Source of the DNA: Bacillus sp. 165
GTDB lineage: Bacteria; Bacillota; Bacilli; Bacillales; Bacillaceae_G
Assembly (NCBI RefSeq): GCF_017742235.1
Contig: NZ_JAGHKQ010000003.1
Location: 248,001 to 312,000, forward strand
DNA length: 64,000 nucleotides
Direction: 5' to 3'
Made by a program: the position numbers and the translations under genes. The notes beneath the pieces were generated by a model that saw only the letters and a program-made list of their open reading frames with translations, ran no database searches and had not been told where the DNA came from. Shown here piece by piece: positions 9,735 to 18,931 of this stretch (within the stretch, counting starts at the first letter, position 1; each line of letters begins with the position of its first letter).

Positions 9735-9766
9735 AAAAGATGGACCACCTGGTCCATCTTTTTTTG
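9733..9766 (+). terminator. Terminator of the thioredoxin-like gene
   Basis: Perfect stem AAAAAAGATGGACC / GGTCCATCTTTTTT with loop ACCT, beginning at the stop codon. Confidence 0.92.
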
Positions 9767-9908
9767 ACCTGTACCAACTCTATAGGCTTCAAGAAACATT
9801 GTTCTCCACCCCCTACAAATCTCCAGTACGCCAACAATGTTTGTATAGACTCACATGATGTTCATCTGATACTCTTAAAAAGGAATTTTTTCGTGAAGGT
9901 GTGAGAAA

Positions 9909-10775
9909 ATGGAACAAATCAAACAGTATGAAGCGGACCGCGGAGCAATTGTCAGCATTATTGCGTATATCATCTTATCTGCCGCTAAAATTATTGTCAG
10001 TATGTATACAGATTCAAGTGCTTTGCAGGCAGATGGGTTAAATAATTTGACGGATATAGGTGCATCTGCCGCTGTTTTAATCGGTCTAAAAATCTCTAGA
10101 AAGCCGCGTGATCATGATCATCCATATGGACACTCCCGTGCAGAACAAATTTCCTCTTTAGTCGCGTCCTTTATTATGATGAGCGTAGGTCTGCAAGTTA
10201 TGTTAAGTGGCATCTCTTCTGTTTTCTCAAATGAGCAGGATGTTCCAAATGTATTAGCAGCTTGGATAGCAGGAATTTCAGCGATTATTATGCTTGGTGT
10301 GTTCATGTATAATAACAACCTCGCACAACGAACACATAGCAAGGCATTAGAAGCAGCAGCAAAAGATAATTTATCTGATGCTCTAGTCAGTATAGGAACG
10401 GTTATAGGGGTACTAGGTTCACAATTCAATTTGCCACTGCTAGATAAAATTACGGCTGTAATTGTCGGAGGAATTATCTGCAAAACAGCATGGGATATTT
10501 TTAAAGAAGCCTCGCACATGCTAACAGACGGATATGATCCTCATAAAATAGAAAAATACAAAGAAACGATAGAATCCATATCGGGTGTAGAAGCATTAAT
10601 AGACTTAAAAGCACGGAAATACGGCAATGCAACCTATGTTGATATCATTATTGAAGTAGATGCCGGAATGGATGTGGAGAGAAGTCATCAAATTACAGAT
10701 GACATAGAAGAACAACTGCGAGCACGTCATTTTATTTACAATTCACATATCCATGTAGAACCAAATAAAAAATAA
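9909..10775 (+). CDS. Cation diffusion facilitator family metal exporter
   Basis: 288 residues: about six membrane helices followed by a cytoplasmic C-terminal domain from about residue 205. Metal-site motifs ADGLNNLTD (helix 2), HDHPYGH (about 75-81) and AAAKDNLSDA (helix 5) are intact. CDF proteins export Zn, Mn, Co or Fe in exchange for protons. The overall sequence recalls the B. subtilis manganese exporter MneS (YeaB), so Mn2+ is the best guess, although the metal cannot be read from sequence with certainty. Confidence 0.92.
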   Translation: MEQIKQYEADRGAIVSIIAYIILSAAKIIVSMYTDSSALQADGLNNLTDIGASAAVLIGLKISRKPRDHDHPYGHSRAEQISSLVASFIMMSVGLQVMLSGISSVFSNEQDVPNVLAAWIAGISAIIMLGVFMYNNNLAQRTHSKALEAAAKDNLSDALVSIGTVIGVLGSQFNLPLLDKITAVIVGGIICKTAWDIFKEASHMLTDGYDPHKIEKYKETIESISGVEALIDLKARKYGNATYVDIIIEVDAGMDVERSHQITDDIEEQLRARHFIYNSHIHVEPNKK

Positions 10776-10809
10776 ACGTTTCCGATTATGCAGGAGACGT
10801 CTATTTTTT
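10776..10809 (+). terminator. Imperfect terminator after the CDF gene
   Basis: Arms ACGTTTCC and GGAGACGT pair with one mismatch and are followed by CTATTTTTT. The element overlaps the 3' end of the convergent PAP2 gene. Confidence 0.5.
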
Positions 10810-11436
10810 ATATTCTACAAACCGCTGATGCAGAAACACGCATAAAATAAGCCAACTTCCACCTGCAGCACAACCTGCCAAGACATCAGAAGGATAATGC
10901 ACGCCTAAATACACACGGCTAATTACAATGGAAAGAATGAGAAAGGCTGTAACGATGATAAGCAATATTTTTTGCCAAAGCACTAAACGGTGTTCTGTAA
11001 TGGTTAAATACGCAATAAATCCAATATAGGCAGTAGCATTCATCGCGTGACCACTCGGAAAGCTATAACCGGAAGCGGTTAGAAGTACGTTGATATCCGG
11101 ACGCGGACGCTCATACCACAGCTTTAATCCATTGTTTACAAAACGGCTTCCCATTATACTGACAACTAGTAAAACAGATGCTTTCCAACGTTTCCGTAGA
11201 AGCATATAAACGATGAGTACAAATAATACTGGAAAATATATTTTCTTAGAGCCAACATAAGACATCGTTTGAAACCAAACTGTCAGTCTCTCTGTACGAA
11301 AGCTTTGAATAAAGCTGCTGATTGCTAAATCTATTTTATGCACAGTGGATTGTTCATAAGCAAACGATAAAATAACAAACAATAAGAAACAAGCAAGTAG
11401 CCATCCTAATAAAGGGTTCTTTCTTTTTTGTTTCAT
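10801..11436 (-). CDS. PAP2-family membrane phosphatase (YodM-like)
   Basis: 211 residues with about five or six membrane helices and the three PAP2 signature motifs: KLWYERPRP, YSFPSGHAMN and SRVYLGVHYPSDVLAG. Such enzymes dephosphorylate lipid phosphates such as undecaprenyl pyrophosphate or phosphatidylglycerol phosphate at the outer face of the membrane. The nearby yozD, yodN, yozE, yodP, yokU and kamA homologues make YodM the likely counterpart. Confidence 0.9.
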   Translation of the reverse strand: MKQKRKNPLLGWLLACFLLFVILSFAYEQSTVHKIDLAISSFIQSFRTERLTVWFQTMSYVGSKKIYFPVLFVLIVYMLLRKRWKASVLLVVSIMGSRFVNNGLKLWYERPRPDINVLLTASGYSFPSGHAMNATAYIGFIAYLTITEHRLVLWQKILLIIVTAFLILSIVISRVYLGVHYPSDVLAGCAAGGSWLILCVFLHQRFVEYKK

Positions 11437-11459
11437 AGACTATACCTCAAAAGTAAATT

Positions 11460-11490
11460 GGAAGGGATTTTTATTGTTCCCTTCCTTTTT
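11460..11490 (+). other. Hairpin with T run between spo0M and the PAP2 gene
   Basis: Arms GGAAGGGA and TCCCTTCC with a 10-nt loop, followed on the forward strand by TTTTTT. Both flanking genes are on the reverse strand, where the 3' tail is only AATTT. It may be a leaky end for spo0M transcripts or a block to antisense transcription. Confidence 0.45.
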
Positions 11491-11507
11491 TATTTTATGT
11501 GTATAAA

Positions 11508-12278
11508 TTAACTATATTTCGTCAGTAACGTTTGTAAATCGGAAGCAAATGAAGCAGCATTTTGAGATGTGACTGTCATTCGTACAATTGTTTCATCCAT
11601 ATCTAATGCTTCTGAAAATAAACCGGCAAGTCCCCGAGCTTTTCGATCAATCTCAATCACGAGGTCCACACTTGTTTCCGATACAGGAAACAAAAGGAAT
11701 TCCAATTCATCCAGCTTGCGATAATACGGTCCTGATACAGGGATAAATTCTAATTGCTGGGCAAATGGATAGCGATTACGGTATCGGCGGGAAACTTCTT
11801 CGCACTCTACTTGTCGAAGGCGAAACCCCATTTGTTGTATATTATCTAATATAGAAGCAACAAGAGTTGAGGGTAATACTTGAATATAATCTGTATCTCC
11901 AGGATCTATGCTATTTTTAATATCAAGTCCTGTATCAATCCAGACTTTTTTCATTCCAAATGTAATAGGGGTGTCGATAGGTAACACAAATGAAAACGGT
12001 ACTTCTTTTTTCTCACCTGGTTGGATATGAATAGGGTCTGTGATCTGGAATTGATCTAAAGTATACGAGGCAGTCACTTTTTTATCATCGGCTTCACGAG
12101 TATATGTAGTGGATAATCGTAAGTAAATACTATCAATTTGCTGTTCTATGTTTCCACCTGTAATGTTAACCAGTCCTTGTACTTTCTCTCCGGCTGTATA
12201 CTGGTCTCTTTCTAATATAGTATCTACCTTTGCTCCGCCGATTCCCACACTTGCCAGCATTTTTTTAAACATTGACAT
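11508..12278 (-). CDS. spo0M: Sporulation-control protein Spo0M
   Basis: 256 residues beginning MSMFKKMLASVGIGGAKVDT, the characteristic Spo0M opening, followed by an arrestin-like beta-sandwich (about 1-130) and a C-terminal half of mixed fold. In B. subtilis Spo0M is a phosphoprotein affecting early sporulation and cell division. It follows a protein kinase gene by 12 bp, so kinase and Spo0M are almost certainly one transcript. That raises the possibility that the kinase acts on Spo0M, which is inference. Confidence 0.93.
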   Translation of the reverse strand: MSMFKKMLASVGIGGAKVDTILERDQYTAGEKVQGLVNITGGNIEQQIDSIYLRLSTTYTREADDKKVTASYTLDQFQITDPIHIQPGEKKEVPFSFVLPIDTPITFGMKKVWIDTGLDIKNSIDPGDTDYIQVLPSTLVASILDNIQQMGFRLRQVECEEVSRRYRNRYPFAQQLEFIPVSGPYYRKLDELEFLLFPVSETSVDLVIEIDRKARGLAGLFSEALDMDETIVRMTVTSQNAASFASDLQTLLTKYS

Positions 12279-12290
12279 ACAATCATCCCC

Positions 12291-13082
12291 CTAAATGATT
12301 CGATTTATATCTTGTAGAATATCTTCTGCCTTAGCATAAGGCTGCTCGATTTGCAGCATTCGCTTCAAAATTAATTGACCTGCTGCAGAAAGTGATAATT
12401 CTTCGAACCATGGTCTCTCTTTTTTTGTTGTAGGAACATATCCAGAATACAATACAAACAAGAGAAAATGGCCCAATGCATAAAAATCGCTTCGAACGTG
12501 TACTTCACGCATCAATTGTTTTTCACCTTTGAAGGTGTGAGACCGTTCGTCCTGCTCGCCTATAAAACGAGCTAATCCGAAATCGAGTACACAATTCTTC
12601 TCATTATGTAAAATAATATTAGGAATACGCAAATCTCTATGAACAATACCTTGTCGATGAAAATACGAAACAGTAGTCAAGATATCCTGTACAATCAAAA
12701 AACCTTCTCGTTCTGAAAATGATTGTCCGTTTTGGAAAATAAGCTGTTCGTAATTCTTCCCTTCAATCAACTCCATAACAAGAAACCATAGATTATCCCA
12801 CTGAAAAAAATCCATGCATTGGGGAATACACGGATGATGTAATTTCTGCAAAATCCGCCTCTCATATTGAAACGATAAGGCCCCCGTTTTCGCTATTTGT
12901 TTGCTTCGGCGAAGCTGTTTCAAAACTTTCATTTTCTGCTGCAGCAAATCCAGCACACAATAGGTGATCCCATAGCTGCCCATTCCTAGCACAGATTCAA
13001 TTTTATAGCGCTCTGCTACAATCGTACCTGCTGCAAGCGGCCGTTCAAAAAAGCGTACCAATTGCTCTTTCAGCTTCATCAA
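12291..13082 (-). CDS. Ser/Thr protein kinase (Hanks type), soluble
   Basis: 263 residues forming little more than a kinase domain. The glycine loop GMGSYG is at 33-38, the ATP lysine is probably Lys55, the catalytic loop HRDLRIPN is at 148-155 and DFG at 167-169. The usual HRDLKxxN lysine is Arg152, a conservative change that may slow but need not abolish catalysis. No membrane segment or PASTA domain is present, unlike PrkC. The first codon, TTG 13082, overlaps the stop of the upstream gene (ATG 13079 is an alternative), and there is little ribosome binding site, so translation is probably coupled. Confidence 0.9.
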   Translation of the reverse strand: MMKLKEQLVRFFERPLAAGTIVAERYKIESVLGMGSYGITYCVLDLLQQKMKVLKQLRRSKQIAKTGALSFQYERRILQKLHHPCIPQCMDFFQWDNLWFLVMELIEGKNYEQLIFQNGQSFSEREGFLIVQDILTTVSYFHRQGIVHRDLRIPNIILHNEKNCVLDFGLARFIGEQDERSHTFKGEKQLMREVHVRSDFYALGHFLLFVLYSGYVPTTKKERPWFEELSLSAAGQLILKRMLQIEQPYAKAEDILQDINRII

Positions 13083-13252
13083 CTGCTGAAAAAGCTGGAA
13101 AAGAAACTGCCGCTTTTATGCTTCTTTTTATAATGCTGATGTCCATATTGATTATGGTGCGATTTGTACTTATGTTTTTTATAGTCGCTGCTGGAATAAG
13201 AATGATATTTATGCTGATGGCCAAGCAACGCTTTCAATAGTTTTTTTAACAT
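13079..13252 (-). CDS. Small His/Lys/Tyr/Ser-rich protein
   Basis: 57 residues from ATG 13252. That start follows an AGGTGA ribosome binding site with normal anti-SD register; the in-frame ATG at 13288 has no such site. After a basic helix (MLKKLLKALLGHQ) the chain is almost entirely H, K, Y and S in a loosely repeated YKKHKYKSHH pattern and ends in GSFFSSFFSS. It looks disordered and could bind metal, polyanion or spore-coat material. Its stop overlaps the start of the protein kinase, and its many Ser/Tyr residues make it a candidate kinase substrate. I know of no named family. Confidence 0.7.
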   Translation of the reverse strand: MLKKLLKALLGHQHKYHSYSSSDYKKHKYKSHHNQYGHQHYKKKHKSGSFFSSFFSS

Positions 13253-13375
13253 CAACCTCACCTGCTTTTTTCTAATTATACTTATCATTATAGCAGTAAC
13301 TCTTTAGGCTTTCATATTACAATTTTGTTAAGAGAAACGAAAAACGACGAGTATTTCCCGCCGTCTGTTTTCCTT

Positions 13376-13555
13376 TTATTCTTCCTCTTCCTCAAACACT
13401 TCGTCGATCATGCATTTGGCCAGTAAATAGTCAAATGTAATATCCGCTAATTCTTCCATTTCTTCAGGTTCAGGCACATATCCTCTTTGGACTAACTGAT
13501 TGTAAAAGAATTCCGCAATCTCTTCCGTATCGATTACAACTTCAATTTCTTTCAC
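13376..13555 (-). CDS. yozD: YozD-like small acidic protein
   Basis: 59 residues starting at GTG 13555, which lies 6 bases after AAAGGGG; ATG 13561 and GTG 13564 are in frame but too close to that site. The sequence EIEVVIDTEEIAEFFYNQL, EEMEELADITFDYLL and an all-glutamate tail match the Bacillus YozD family as I recall it. No function is established. It sits next to yodN as in B. subtilis. Confidence 0.75.
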   Translation of the reverse strand: MKEIEVVIDTEEIAEFFYNQLVQRGYVPEPEEMEELADITFDYLLAKCMIDEVFEEEEE

Positions 13556-13711
13556 ACTCATCACCCCTTTACTTCTGTTTTATGAGATAAATAAAAATTT
13601 ATGAGTAAAACTCAAAAACAAATTCTAACAGAATGTTTTTATGTAAGCGGCATAGACAGACTTTCCTATGCATACATATGTAGTACAAGCTGTCCAAAGG
13701 GGGAAAAACAA

Positions 13712-13885
13712 ATGGAAAAACAAAATACGCAAGGTAATGGAATTGAGAAACTATTAGATATTTTCGTTAGTGAGGAGTTTGAAACGTATGCAAATATTGT
13801 GATACGAGGATTGTTTTTATTTTTAGTGATAGCGGGCATACCTTATGTGGCATATTTATTATATACACTTGTATCAGCTCTATAA
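13712..13885 (+). CDS. Small single-pass membrane protein
   Basis: 57 residues from ATG 13712, preceded by AAAGGGGG. The in-frame region upstream of this start has no ribosome binding site and was left out. A polar N-terminal half is followed by one membrane helix (about 32-55, GLFLFLVIAGIPYVAYLLYT). Family not recognised. It is transcribed convergently with the yodN homologue, whose stop is 10 bp away. Confidence 0.65.
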   Translation: MEKQNTQGNGIEKLLDIFVSEEFETYANIVIRGLFLFLVIAGIPYVAYLLYTLVSAL

Positions 13886-13894
13886 TAAGTATGT

Positions 13895-14557
13895 TCATTT
13901 TTTCTCTGTCAGCTTTGTTAAATAGTTTAATACGAGATCCATAACAATTTTATATTCTTCATCTTGAAATATAATGTACAGTTCGGAATAATCATTGTAG
14001 ACATCTAATAAGCCGTCAATAATTTCTTTACGATTTGTTTTAATTCCAACCCGTTTTGTGTTGTTCACAGACTTTAATTTTTCTAAATCTAATTTATTAA
14101 TGCCATTTTTATCATTTTTCAATTTTTTGAGAATCATATTTGCAGTTTGAGCGTTAGCAATCAATGTCAAATCTGCCTCATCTGCTTCTAACCATTCTCC
14201 GTCTGTAATACGGGAAAGTTCATAAATCGTGTCCTCCCATGCGTCATTTTTATACCGCCACACCTCTGTACGAAAGCCTACTACTCGGAATATATCTTTC
14301 TCATACCCTGTTACCTGTACTAAATCTCCAAATGTGAATTTATAGTTTAGTTCAATCCATTCTTTCTCTACATTTTTCCCTTCATACTCTGTGATTAATT
14401 GCAAGGTAGTTTCTACATATAATCCATCATGGTTGTTTACCTCGTATACATAGACTCCATCTAACATTTTTACATTTGTAATCTTTCCAACTGTTCCATA
14501 CAACGTAATCACGACTATGTCGCCAATATTATATTTCGGTTGTTTTTTTCTCGACAA
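13895..14557 (-). CDS. YodN-like conserved protein
   Basis: 220 residues from TTG 14557, chosen because AAAGGAGAGG lies directly upstream; the open frame extends to 14620 without further support. Two beta-rich repeats, KYNIGDIVVITLYGTVGKI near the N terminus and KFTFGDLVQVTGYEKDIF further on, look like SH3-like or KOW-like barrels. A C-terminal helical segment follows. The position between yozD and yozE homologues suggests YodN, though that assignment rests mainly on gene order. Function unknown. Confidence 0.75.
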   Translation of the reverse strand: MSRKKQPKYNIGDIVVITLYGTVGKITNVKMLDGVYVYEVNNHDGLYVETTLQLITEYEGKNVEKEWIELNYKFTFGDLVQVTGYEKDIFRVVGFRTEVWRYKNDAWEDTIYELSRITDGEWLEADEADLTLIANAQTANMILKKLKNDKNGINKLDLEKLKSVNNTKRVGIKTNRKEIIDGLLDVYNDYSELYIIFQDEEYKIVMDLVLNYLTKLTEKK

Positions 14558-14731
14558 TCTTGCCCTCTCCTTTATACGCCGTGATTTTTTAGAGTCTGCT
14601 GACGATAACAGTATATGCATTCATAAAAGAAAACGCTTATTGTATATGATTAGATATATAAGATTTTTCTGTAAAGCTCACCATGTTGATAAAAAATGAG
14701 TAAAGATTGGAAATGTACACCCACACAGCAA

Positions 14732-14783
14732 AGAAAAAGAAGCTAATCTTCCATATTTTGTAGGCGATTAGCTTCTTTTTCTC
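14732..14783 (-). terminator. Terminator of yozE
   Basis: Long stem AAGAAGCTAATC / GATTAGCTTCTT with a loop of about 17 nt and a TTTTTCTTT tail on the reverse strand, 39 bp after the yozE stop. Confidence 0.8.
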
Positions 14784-14821
14784 TTCAAATAGGTTTTTCA
14801 TCCCTCGCTTTGCAGTGGCGT

Positions 14822-15037
14822 TTATACTTCTTCCTCAAAGCGTTCCCAAGCCTCATCGAATACGGACATATTGTCTAATATCCCGTTTAGCTCTAAATAC
14901 GAGCTTACTTCGTGGTAATCGCTGGATTGCTTCGGAAAGCTGTGATCTTCATACATAGAAACAGCAAGCTGAGACATGTGTGTCTTTTCGTAGCTTGCCC
15001 TATATTTCATCATATAATGGTAAAAAGATTTTTTCAT
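14822..15037 (-). CDS. yozE: YozE family protein (UPF0346)
   Basis: 71 residues from ATG 15037, preceded by AGGAGG at 6 bp. MKKSFYHYMMKYR, SFPKQSSDYHEVSSYLE and the acidic end VFDEAWERFEEEV are typical of the YozE SAM-like helical family. Function unknown, though it is conserved across Bacilli. It lies in the same neighbourhood as yodN and yokU. Confidence 0.85.
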   Translation of the reverse strand: MKKSFYHYMMKYRASYEKTHMSQLAVSMYEDHSFPKQSSDYHEVSSYLELNGILDNMSVFDEAWERFEEEV

Positions 15038-15165
15038 ATTCTTCCTCCTCATATAAATGATACCATTGTTTTGCATAAGGAAAAACCAAGAAGTGAAACT
15101 CCTTGGGTAACTCGAAAAATCAAAGTAGATTCCTATACATATTGGAACCGCGTTTTTTATGATAT

Positions 15166-16026
15166 CTATGATGGGTCAATTCTATAAAAATCAAACACAT
15201 GCAGTACTTGAAATCCTACTCGTTCATAGACATGTAGTGCCTTCTCGTTTTCTATTTCTACGTCGAGATAAACGGAAGTGTAGCCCTCTTCTAGGAGCAT
15301 GCGTAAAGCTTTTGTCAGTGCCTGGCTTCCAATACCTTGGTGCTGCCATTCAGGATGAATAGCTAAAGCTGTCACCATTGCTTGTTCAGCACGAATCAAG
15401 TTAATAGTCCCCACTATTACACCGCTAGCGCGGATAGTGTAAAACGTCCGTTTGGGATCATCAAGGGAGAGGTGAATAACTGCCGCGGCATCTTCCTCTG
15501 TATCACCAAAGCTTTTCATTAAAATGGAGAGTACGTGATAATAATCCGTTTCTTGATACGCATGTAGTTTTATTTCATCGACTGCAGACAACAGAGCTAT
15601 ATTCTCCAGCTTCATTTGTGCCTCTGACATTTGATAGTGTGCACCTGTGTGTAGCAGAAGCTCCTTTTCCAGTACCGCTTTTTGATCCAAAACGAAACTA
15701 ATAGACTTTGGTTTATGGCTGAGGTACTGCGACAGCACAGCTTCGATTAAGAAACTACCTGCCTCTGCATTTTCACACCCAAATCCAACCTCTATATGGC
15801 CATTTTGTAAGATATCCGTAACAACTGCAACTGCTGTCCACTTTCCATCCTGCTCGGCTGTTAGAAGATAAGCCTGTGTCTCTCCTGCATTTGCTAGAAA
15901 AGGTACACTGATGATTGTTTCCACATTTATATTTCGAGTATTTTGCAGTTCAACCAACCACTTGGTCAGCTTTTGCTGTATTTCTAAGTTTAATGGAGGC
16001 TTGTGATATGTTATAGTTTTTTTCAT
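15166..16026 (-). CDS. yodP: Beta-lysine N6-acetyltransferase (YodP/AblB)
   Basis: 286 residues. The C-terminal half (about 150-285) is a GNAT domain with the acetyl-CoA loop motif HPEWQHQGIGSQAL. The N-terminal half is a divergent domain shared with AblB proteins. AblB acetylates the beta-lysine made by lysine 2,3-aminomutase to give N-epsilon-acetyl-beta-lysine, a compatible solute. The kamA gene lies just upstream on the same strand, separated by yokU and a short hairpin, which supports that pathway. Confidence 0.85.
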   Translation of the reverse strand: MKKTITYHKPPLNLEIQQKLTKWLVELQNTRNINVETIISVPFLANAGETQAYLLTAEQDGKWTAVAVVTDILQNGHIEVGFGCENAEAGSFLIEAVLSQYLSHKPKSISFVLDQKAVLEKELLLHTGAHYQMSEAQMKLENIALLSAVDEIKLHAYQETDYYHVLSILMKSFGDTEEDAAAVIHLSLDDPKRTFYTIRASGVIVGTINLIRAEQAMVTALAIHPEWQHQGIGSQALTKALRMLLEEGYTSVYLDVEIENEKALHVYERVGFQVLHVFDFYRIDPS

Positions 16027-16249
16027 TCTTTCATCCTTTCGTATCTGTCTGAGTGCAATACATTCATTTTTGAATAGTCATTATTTGGCCAAGATATCCA
16101 TTATAATAGTACGGCCCTTTTCTCTAATTTACCTGCCTTTTATTCTATTATTTTTTTATGTTAAAGAACAATTGAACAATGGTATTAGTATCTTGATAAA
16201 CTCATGAAAGCAATGATGCTTCTTGTAACTCAAATGCTTTCTTATAGAT

Positions 16250-16279
16250 AGAAAAGAAACCAGCCGATTGACTGGTTTC
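16250..16279 (-). terminator. Hairpin at the end of kamA-yokU
   Basis: Stem GAAACCAG / CTGGTTTC overlaps the yokU stop and continues into TTTCTTTTC on the reverse strand. The T tract is weak, so read-through into yodP is plausible. Confidence 0.6.
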
Positions 16280-16559
16280 ATGATGTAAAGTCAAAGTAAT
16301 TTCGTTTTAACAAGCGTGGCTTTTCCATCAGCTCCACATACGATAACTGCTTCTCTAGCTGTTTCGTATTAATAAGAAACAATTGGTCCTCAATCTCTTT
16401 TACTGTTTCTTCTGTCTGATACTCCATCCCGCAGGCATCACAGCATACACAAGGCGTATCCGTTATGCCGACCGTCTTCGTTCCATCTGGCAGCTCCCAA
16501 AATACAGTGTTGTTGCTGTATCTAGCATTCTCTGAATCGCACCATTCGCATGTAGGCAT
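16278..16559 (-). CDS. yokU: YokU family zinc-finger protein
   Basis: 93 residues. Cysteine pairs at the start (CEWC) and in CVCCDACG form a YgiT-type zinc finger (about 4-45), followed by a helical tail ending KRNYFDFTS. It lies 3 bp downstream of kamA, the same arrangement as in B. subtilis, so it is co-transcribed with and possibly accessory to lysine 2,3-aminomutase. No biochemical role is known. Confidence 0.88.
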   Translation of the reverse strand: MPTCEWCDSENARYSNNTVFWELPDGTKTVGITDTPCVCCDACGMEYQTEETVKEIEDQLFLINTKQLEKQLSYVELMEKPRLLKRNYFDFTS

Positions 16560-16562
16560 TTC

Positions 16563-17972
16563 TCACGCCTCCTTATCCAGACCTTCGTGCAGTTTATTCA
16601 TCTGCGACTGGAATTTTTTCTCTTTCAGCAAGTCACGCTTCTCACGTTTATCCTTCAGGGAGGAGTGCTCTGGATTATTTTCATACTGCTTGCGGCGATC
16701 CAAGCGCTGCAGGCCTTCCGGCATCAAATTCGGTTTGACATCATTCATTAAACCGGCAATACCTACATTCGATTTCTTTTCTTCATAATGGGGATAGACT
16801 TCTTTAAAGTAACCTTCCGCTTGGCCTGGTACATAATTTTCCGGCTCCGGATACGTCGTAATAACACCCTCAAAGTTACGCAGCACCACTTTTTCAGGAC
16901 TTTGGGAAATGAGGTAGTTTGGCTGTACTGCAATCTTTCCACCGCCTCCAGGTGCGTCAACTACAAAGGTAGGAACTGCATACCCAGATGTATGACCACG
17001 CAGGCCTTCAATAATCTCAAGTCCTTTAGAAACAGGGGCACGGAAATGGCTAATACCTTCTGATAAGTCACATTGATAAATATAATATGGGCGTACACGA
17101 ATTTTTACTAGGTCATGCATCAGCTTTTTCATAATTGGTACACTGTCGTTAATGCCTGCCAGAATAACTGCTTGATTCCCAAGCGGTACACCTACATTTG
17201 CCAGCATTTCACAAGCGCGCTTGGATTCTTCAGTAATTTCAATCGAAGTGTTGAAATGTGTATTGAGCCAAATCGGGTGATATTTCTTTAAAATATTGCA
17301 TAAGTTTTCAGTAATTCGCTGTGGAAATACGACTGGTGCTCTTGTACCAATTCGAATAATCTCTACATGAGGAATTGCACGTAAATTTTTCAAAATGTAT
17401 TCGAGGATGGTATCATTAATCAGTAACCCGTCTCCTCCTGAAATCAGAACATCACGCACTTGCGGTGTGTTTTTGATATACGTAATGGCATCATCTAATT
17501 GTCTCTTAGGTACTCCCATCCCAATTTGCCCTGAAAACCGTCGTCTTGTGCAATAGCGGCAATACATTGAACATTGATTTGTTACGAGGAACAACACGCG
17601 GTCAGGATATCGATGCGTTAAGCCTGGAACCGGTGAATCCTCATCCTCGTGTAAAGGGTCTTCTAAGTCATACTTTGTCTTATATATCTCTTGAGAAATC
17701 GGTACAGATTGCATACGAATCGGACAGCGCGGGTCATCAGGATTCATTAATGATGCATAGTAGGGCGTAATATTTAACGGGATGGTTTTAGTAGAAATTT
17801 TCACTCCTTCTTCTTCATCTGGTGTTAGATGAATAACCTTTTTTAAGTCATCCAATGTTTTAATTGTGTTTGTCAGCTGCCAAATCCAATCGTTCCATTG
17901 CTCTTCTGTTACATCTTTCCACAGTTCAATATCTTTCCAATGCCGCTTTGGCATATATAAGTCATGCAACAT
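16563..17972 (-). CDS. kamA: L-lysine 2,3-aminomutase
   Basis: 469 residues, normal length. The radical-SAM cluster motif CSMYCRYC (within [16 protein letters not shown]) is followed by the GDGLL SAM-binding stretch and the PLP-lysine region DAPGGGGK. The enzyme interconverts L-alpha-lysine and L-beta-lysine using SAM, a [4Fe-4S] cluster and PLP. With yodP downstream it supplies beta-lysine for acetylation. AAAGGGAGG precedes ATG 17972. Confidence 0.97.
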   Translation of the reverse strand: MLHDLYMPKRHWKDIELWKDVTEEQWNDWIWQLTNTIKTLDDLKKVIHLTPDEEEGVKISTKTIPLNITPYYASLMNPDDPRCPIRMQSVPISQEIYKTKYDLEDPLHEDEDSPVPGLTHRYPDRVLFLVTNQCSMYCRYCTRRRFSGQIGMGVPKRQLDDAITYIKNTPQVRDVLISGGDGLLINDTILEYILKNLRAIPHVEIIRIGTRAPVVFPQRITENLCNILKKYHPIWLNTHFNTSIEITEESKRACEMLANVGVPLGNQAVILAGINDSVPIMKKLMHDLVKIRVRPYYIYQCDLSEGISHFRAPVSKGLEIIEGLRGHTSGYAVPTFVVDAPGGGGKIAVQPNYLISQSPEKVVLRNFEGVITTYPEPENYVPGQAEGYFKEVYPHYEEKKSNVGIAGLMNDVKPNLMPEGLQRLDRRKQYENNPEHSSLKDKREKRDLLKEKKFQSQMNKLHEGLDKEA

Positions 17973-18185
17973 GATTTTATTCCTCCCTTTAGACGGTGTT
18001 TCCCTTTTAAAAGCAAATTTTATGCCAAATCATTTTACTTTCCTAAGATGAATCTCTGTACTTTTATATATGTATCCTTGATTTACTTGGTGAAAATGGG
18101 GGAATTTGGACATATAAAAATAAGATCATAAAATGTTAACAACTTTCTTTATATAAAACTGGAATCATACTGACGTGTTCTGAGT

Positions 18186-18234
18186 AAAAAACGCCGAAAA
18201 ACGAGCGTTTATTGGCCCGTTTTTCGGCGTTTTT
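18186..18234. terminator. Strong bidirectional hairpin downstream of a lost gene
   Basis: Arms AAAAACGCCGAAAAACG and CGTTTTTCGGCGTTTTT (17 bp, perfect) around a 14-nt loop, with A and T runs on both sides. Confidence 0.8.
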
Positions 18235-18814
18235 GTTCAATTATATATCCGATTCATATTCATTTAGGGGAAAAACGAAGCAAAAAATTGGTATGAAATG
18301 AATAATGAACAGCAGGGTCATTTGCAGTCATAATACTGGCATGATTTTTGAATGGAGGAGTTGCTTCAGGATCTATGAACTTTTAATCCATTGAAGTGTT
18401 GAAAACAATCTTTCCTTGTTACCCTTCTCTACTACAGCCTCAGACGTATTTATGCGTAATCGAATATCTACTTGATTTGTGCTCATTTTTAAGCGGTGCT
18501 GCTTTACAACCTGAACCAGTCTTATAGAACCCTCTGATCATTCAGTTCAATTCCTTTTATCATATATATCTATTATTCAATCCCTTTAAAAAAGATTGTG
18601 TTCGCATGGATTGTTGCTCTTATGGACATACAGTACAATAGAGGTAGATGATACGATTAAGGAGCGGCAAATATGAGTTGGAAAGATGCACATATGTAAA
18701 CCAACTTCCTTTAAAGGAGCAAAAGAAACTGTACTTCGCATTAGGACATGATTTTGAAGAGTTGAAACTATCAAAAGGGATATGCAGACTTACAACAATA
18801 AGAAATTTCCATAT

Positions 18815-18860
18815 AAAAAGCCCAATTTGTCAGCATTAAACTGAGAAATTGGGCTTTTTT
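18815..18860. terminator. Bidirectional terminator near the AlkD-like gene
   Basis: Arms AAAAAGCCCAATTT and AAATTGGGCTTTTT with a loop of about 16 nt. It is the first terminator met by reverse-strand transcripts leaving the AlkD-like gene, about 70 bp after its stop. Confidence 0.75.
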
Positions 18861-18931
18861 CATTGCTTCATTAATGCGCCCGACTGTTGAACAGCCACTG
18901 ATTTTTACTTGTCAGCAATCTTCAAATTATG

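Larger units (their letters stand above)
17973..18931. other. Mostly non-coding stretch with gene relics and two strong hairpins
   Basis: About 960 bp lie between kamA and the AlkD-like gene. There are two long symmetrical terminator-like hairpins (annotated separately). A reverse-strand fragment at 18373-18537 reads RLVQVVKQHRLKMSTNQVD and onwards in good protein-like composition, but it has no ribosome binding site and a stop just upstream. A forward frame at 18648-18839 is likewise unsupported. I read these as remains of lost genes and claim no function. Confidence 0.4.

Noticed and set aside
18373..18537. A 37- to 53-codon reverse-strand gene
   Set aside because: Protein-like composition but no ribosome binding site and an in-frame stop just upstream; treated as a relic.
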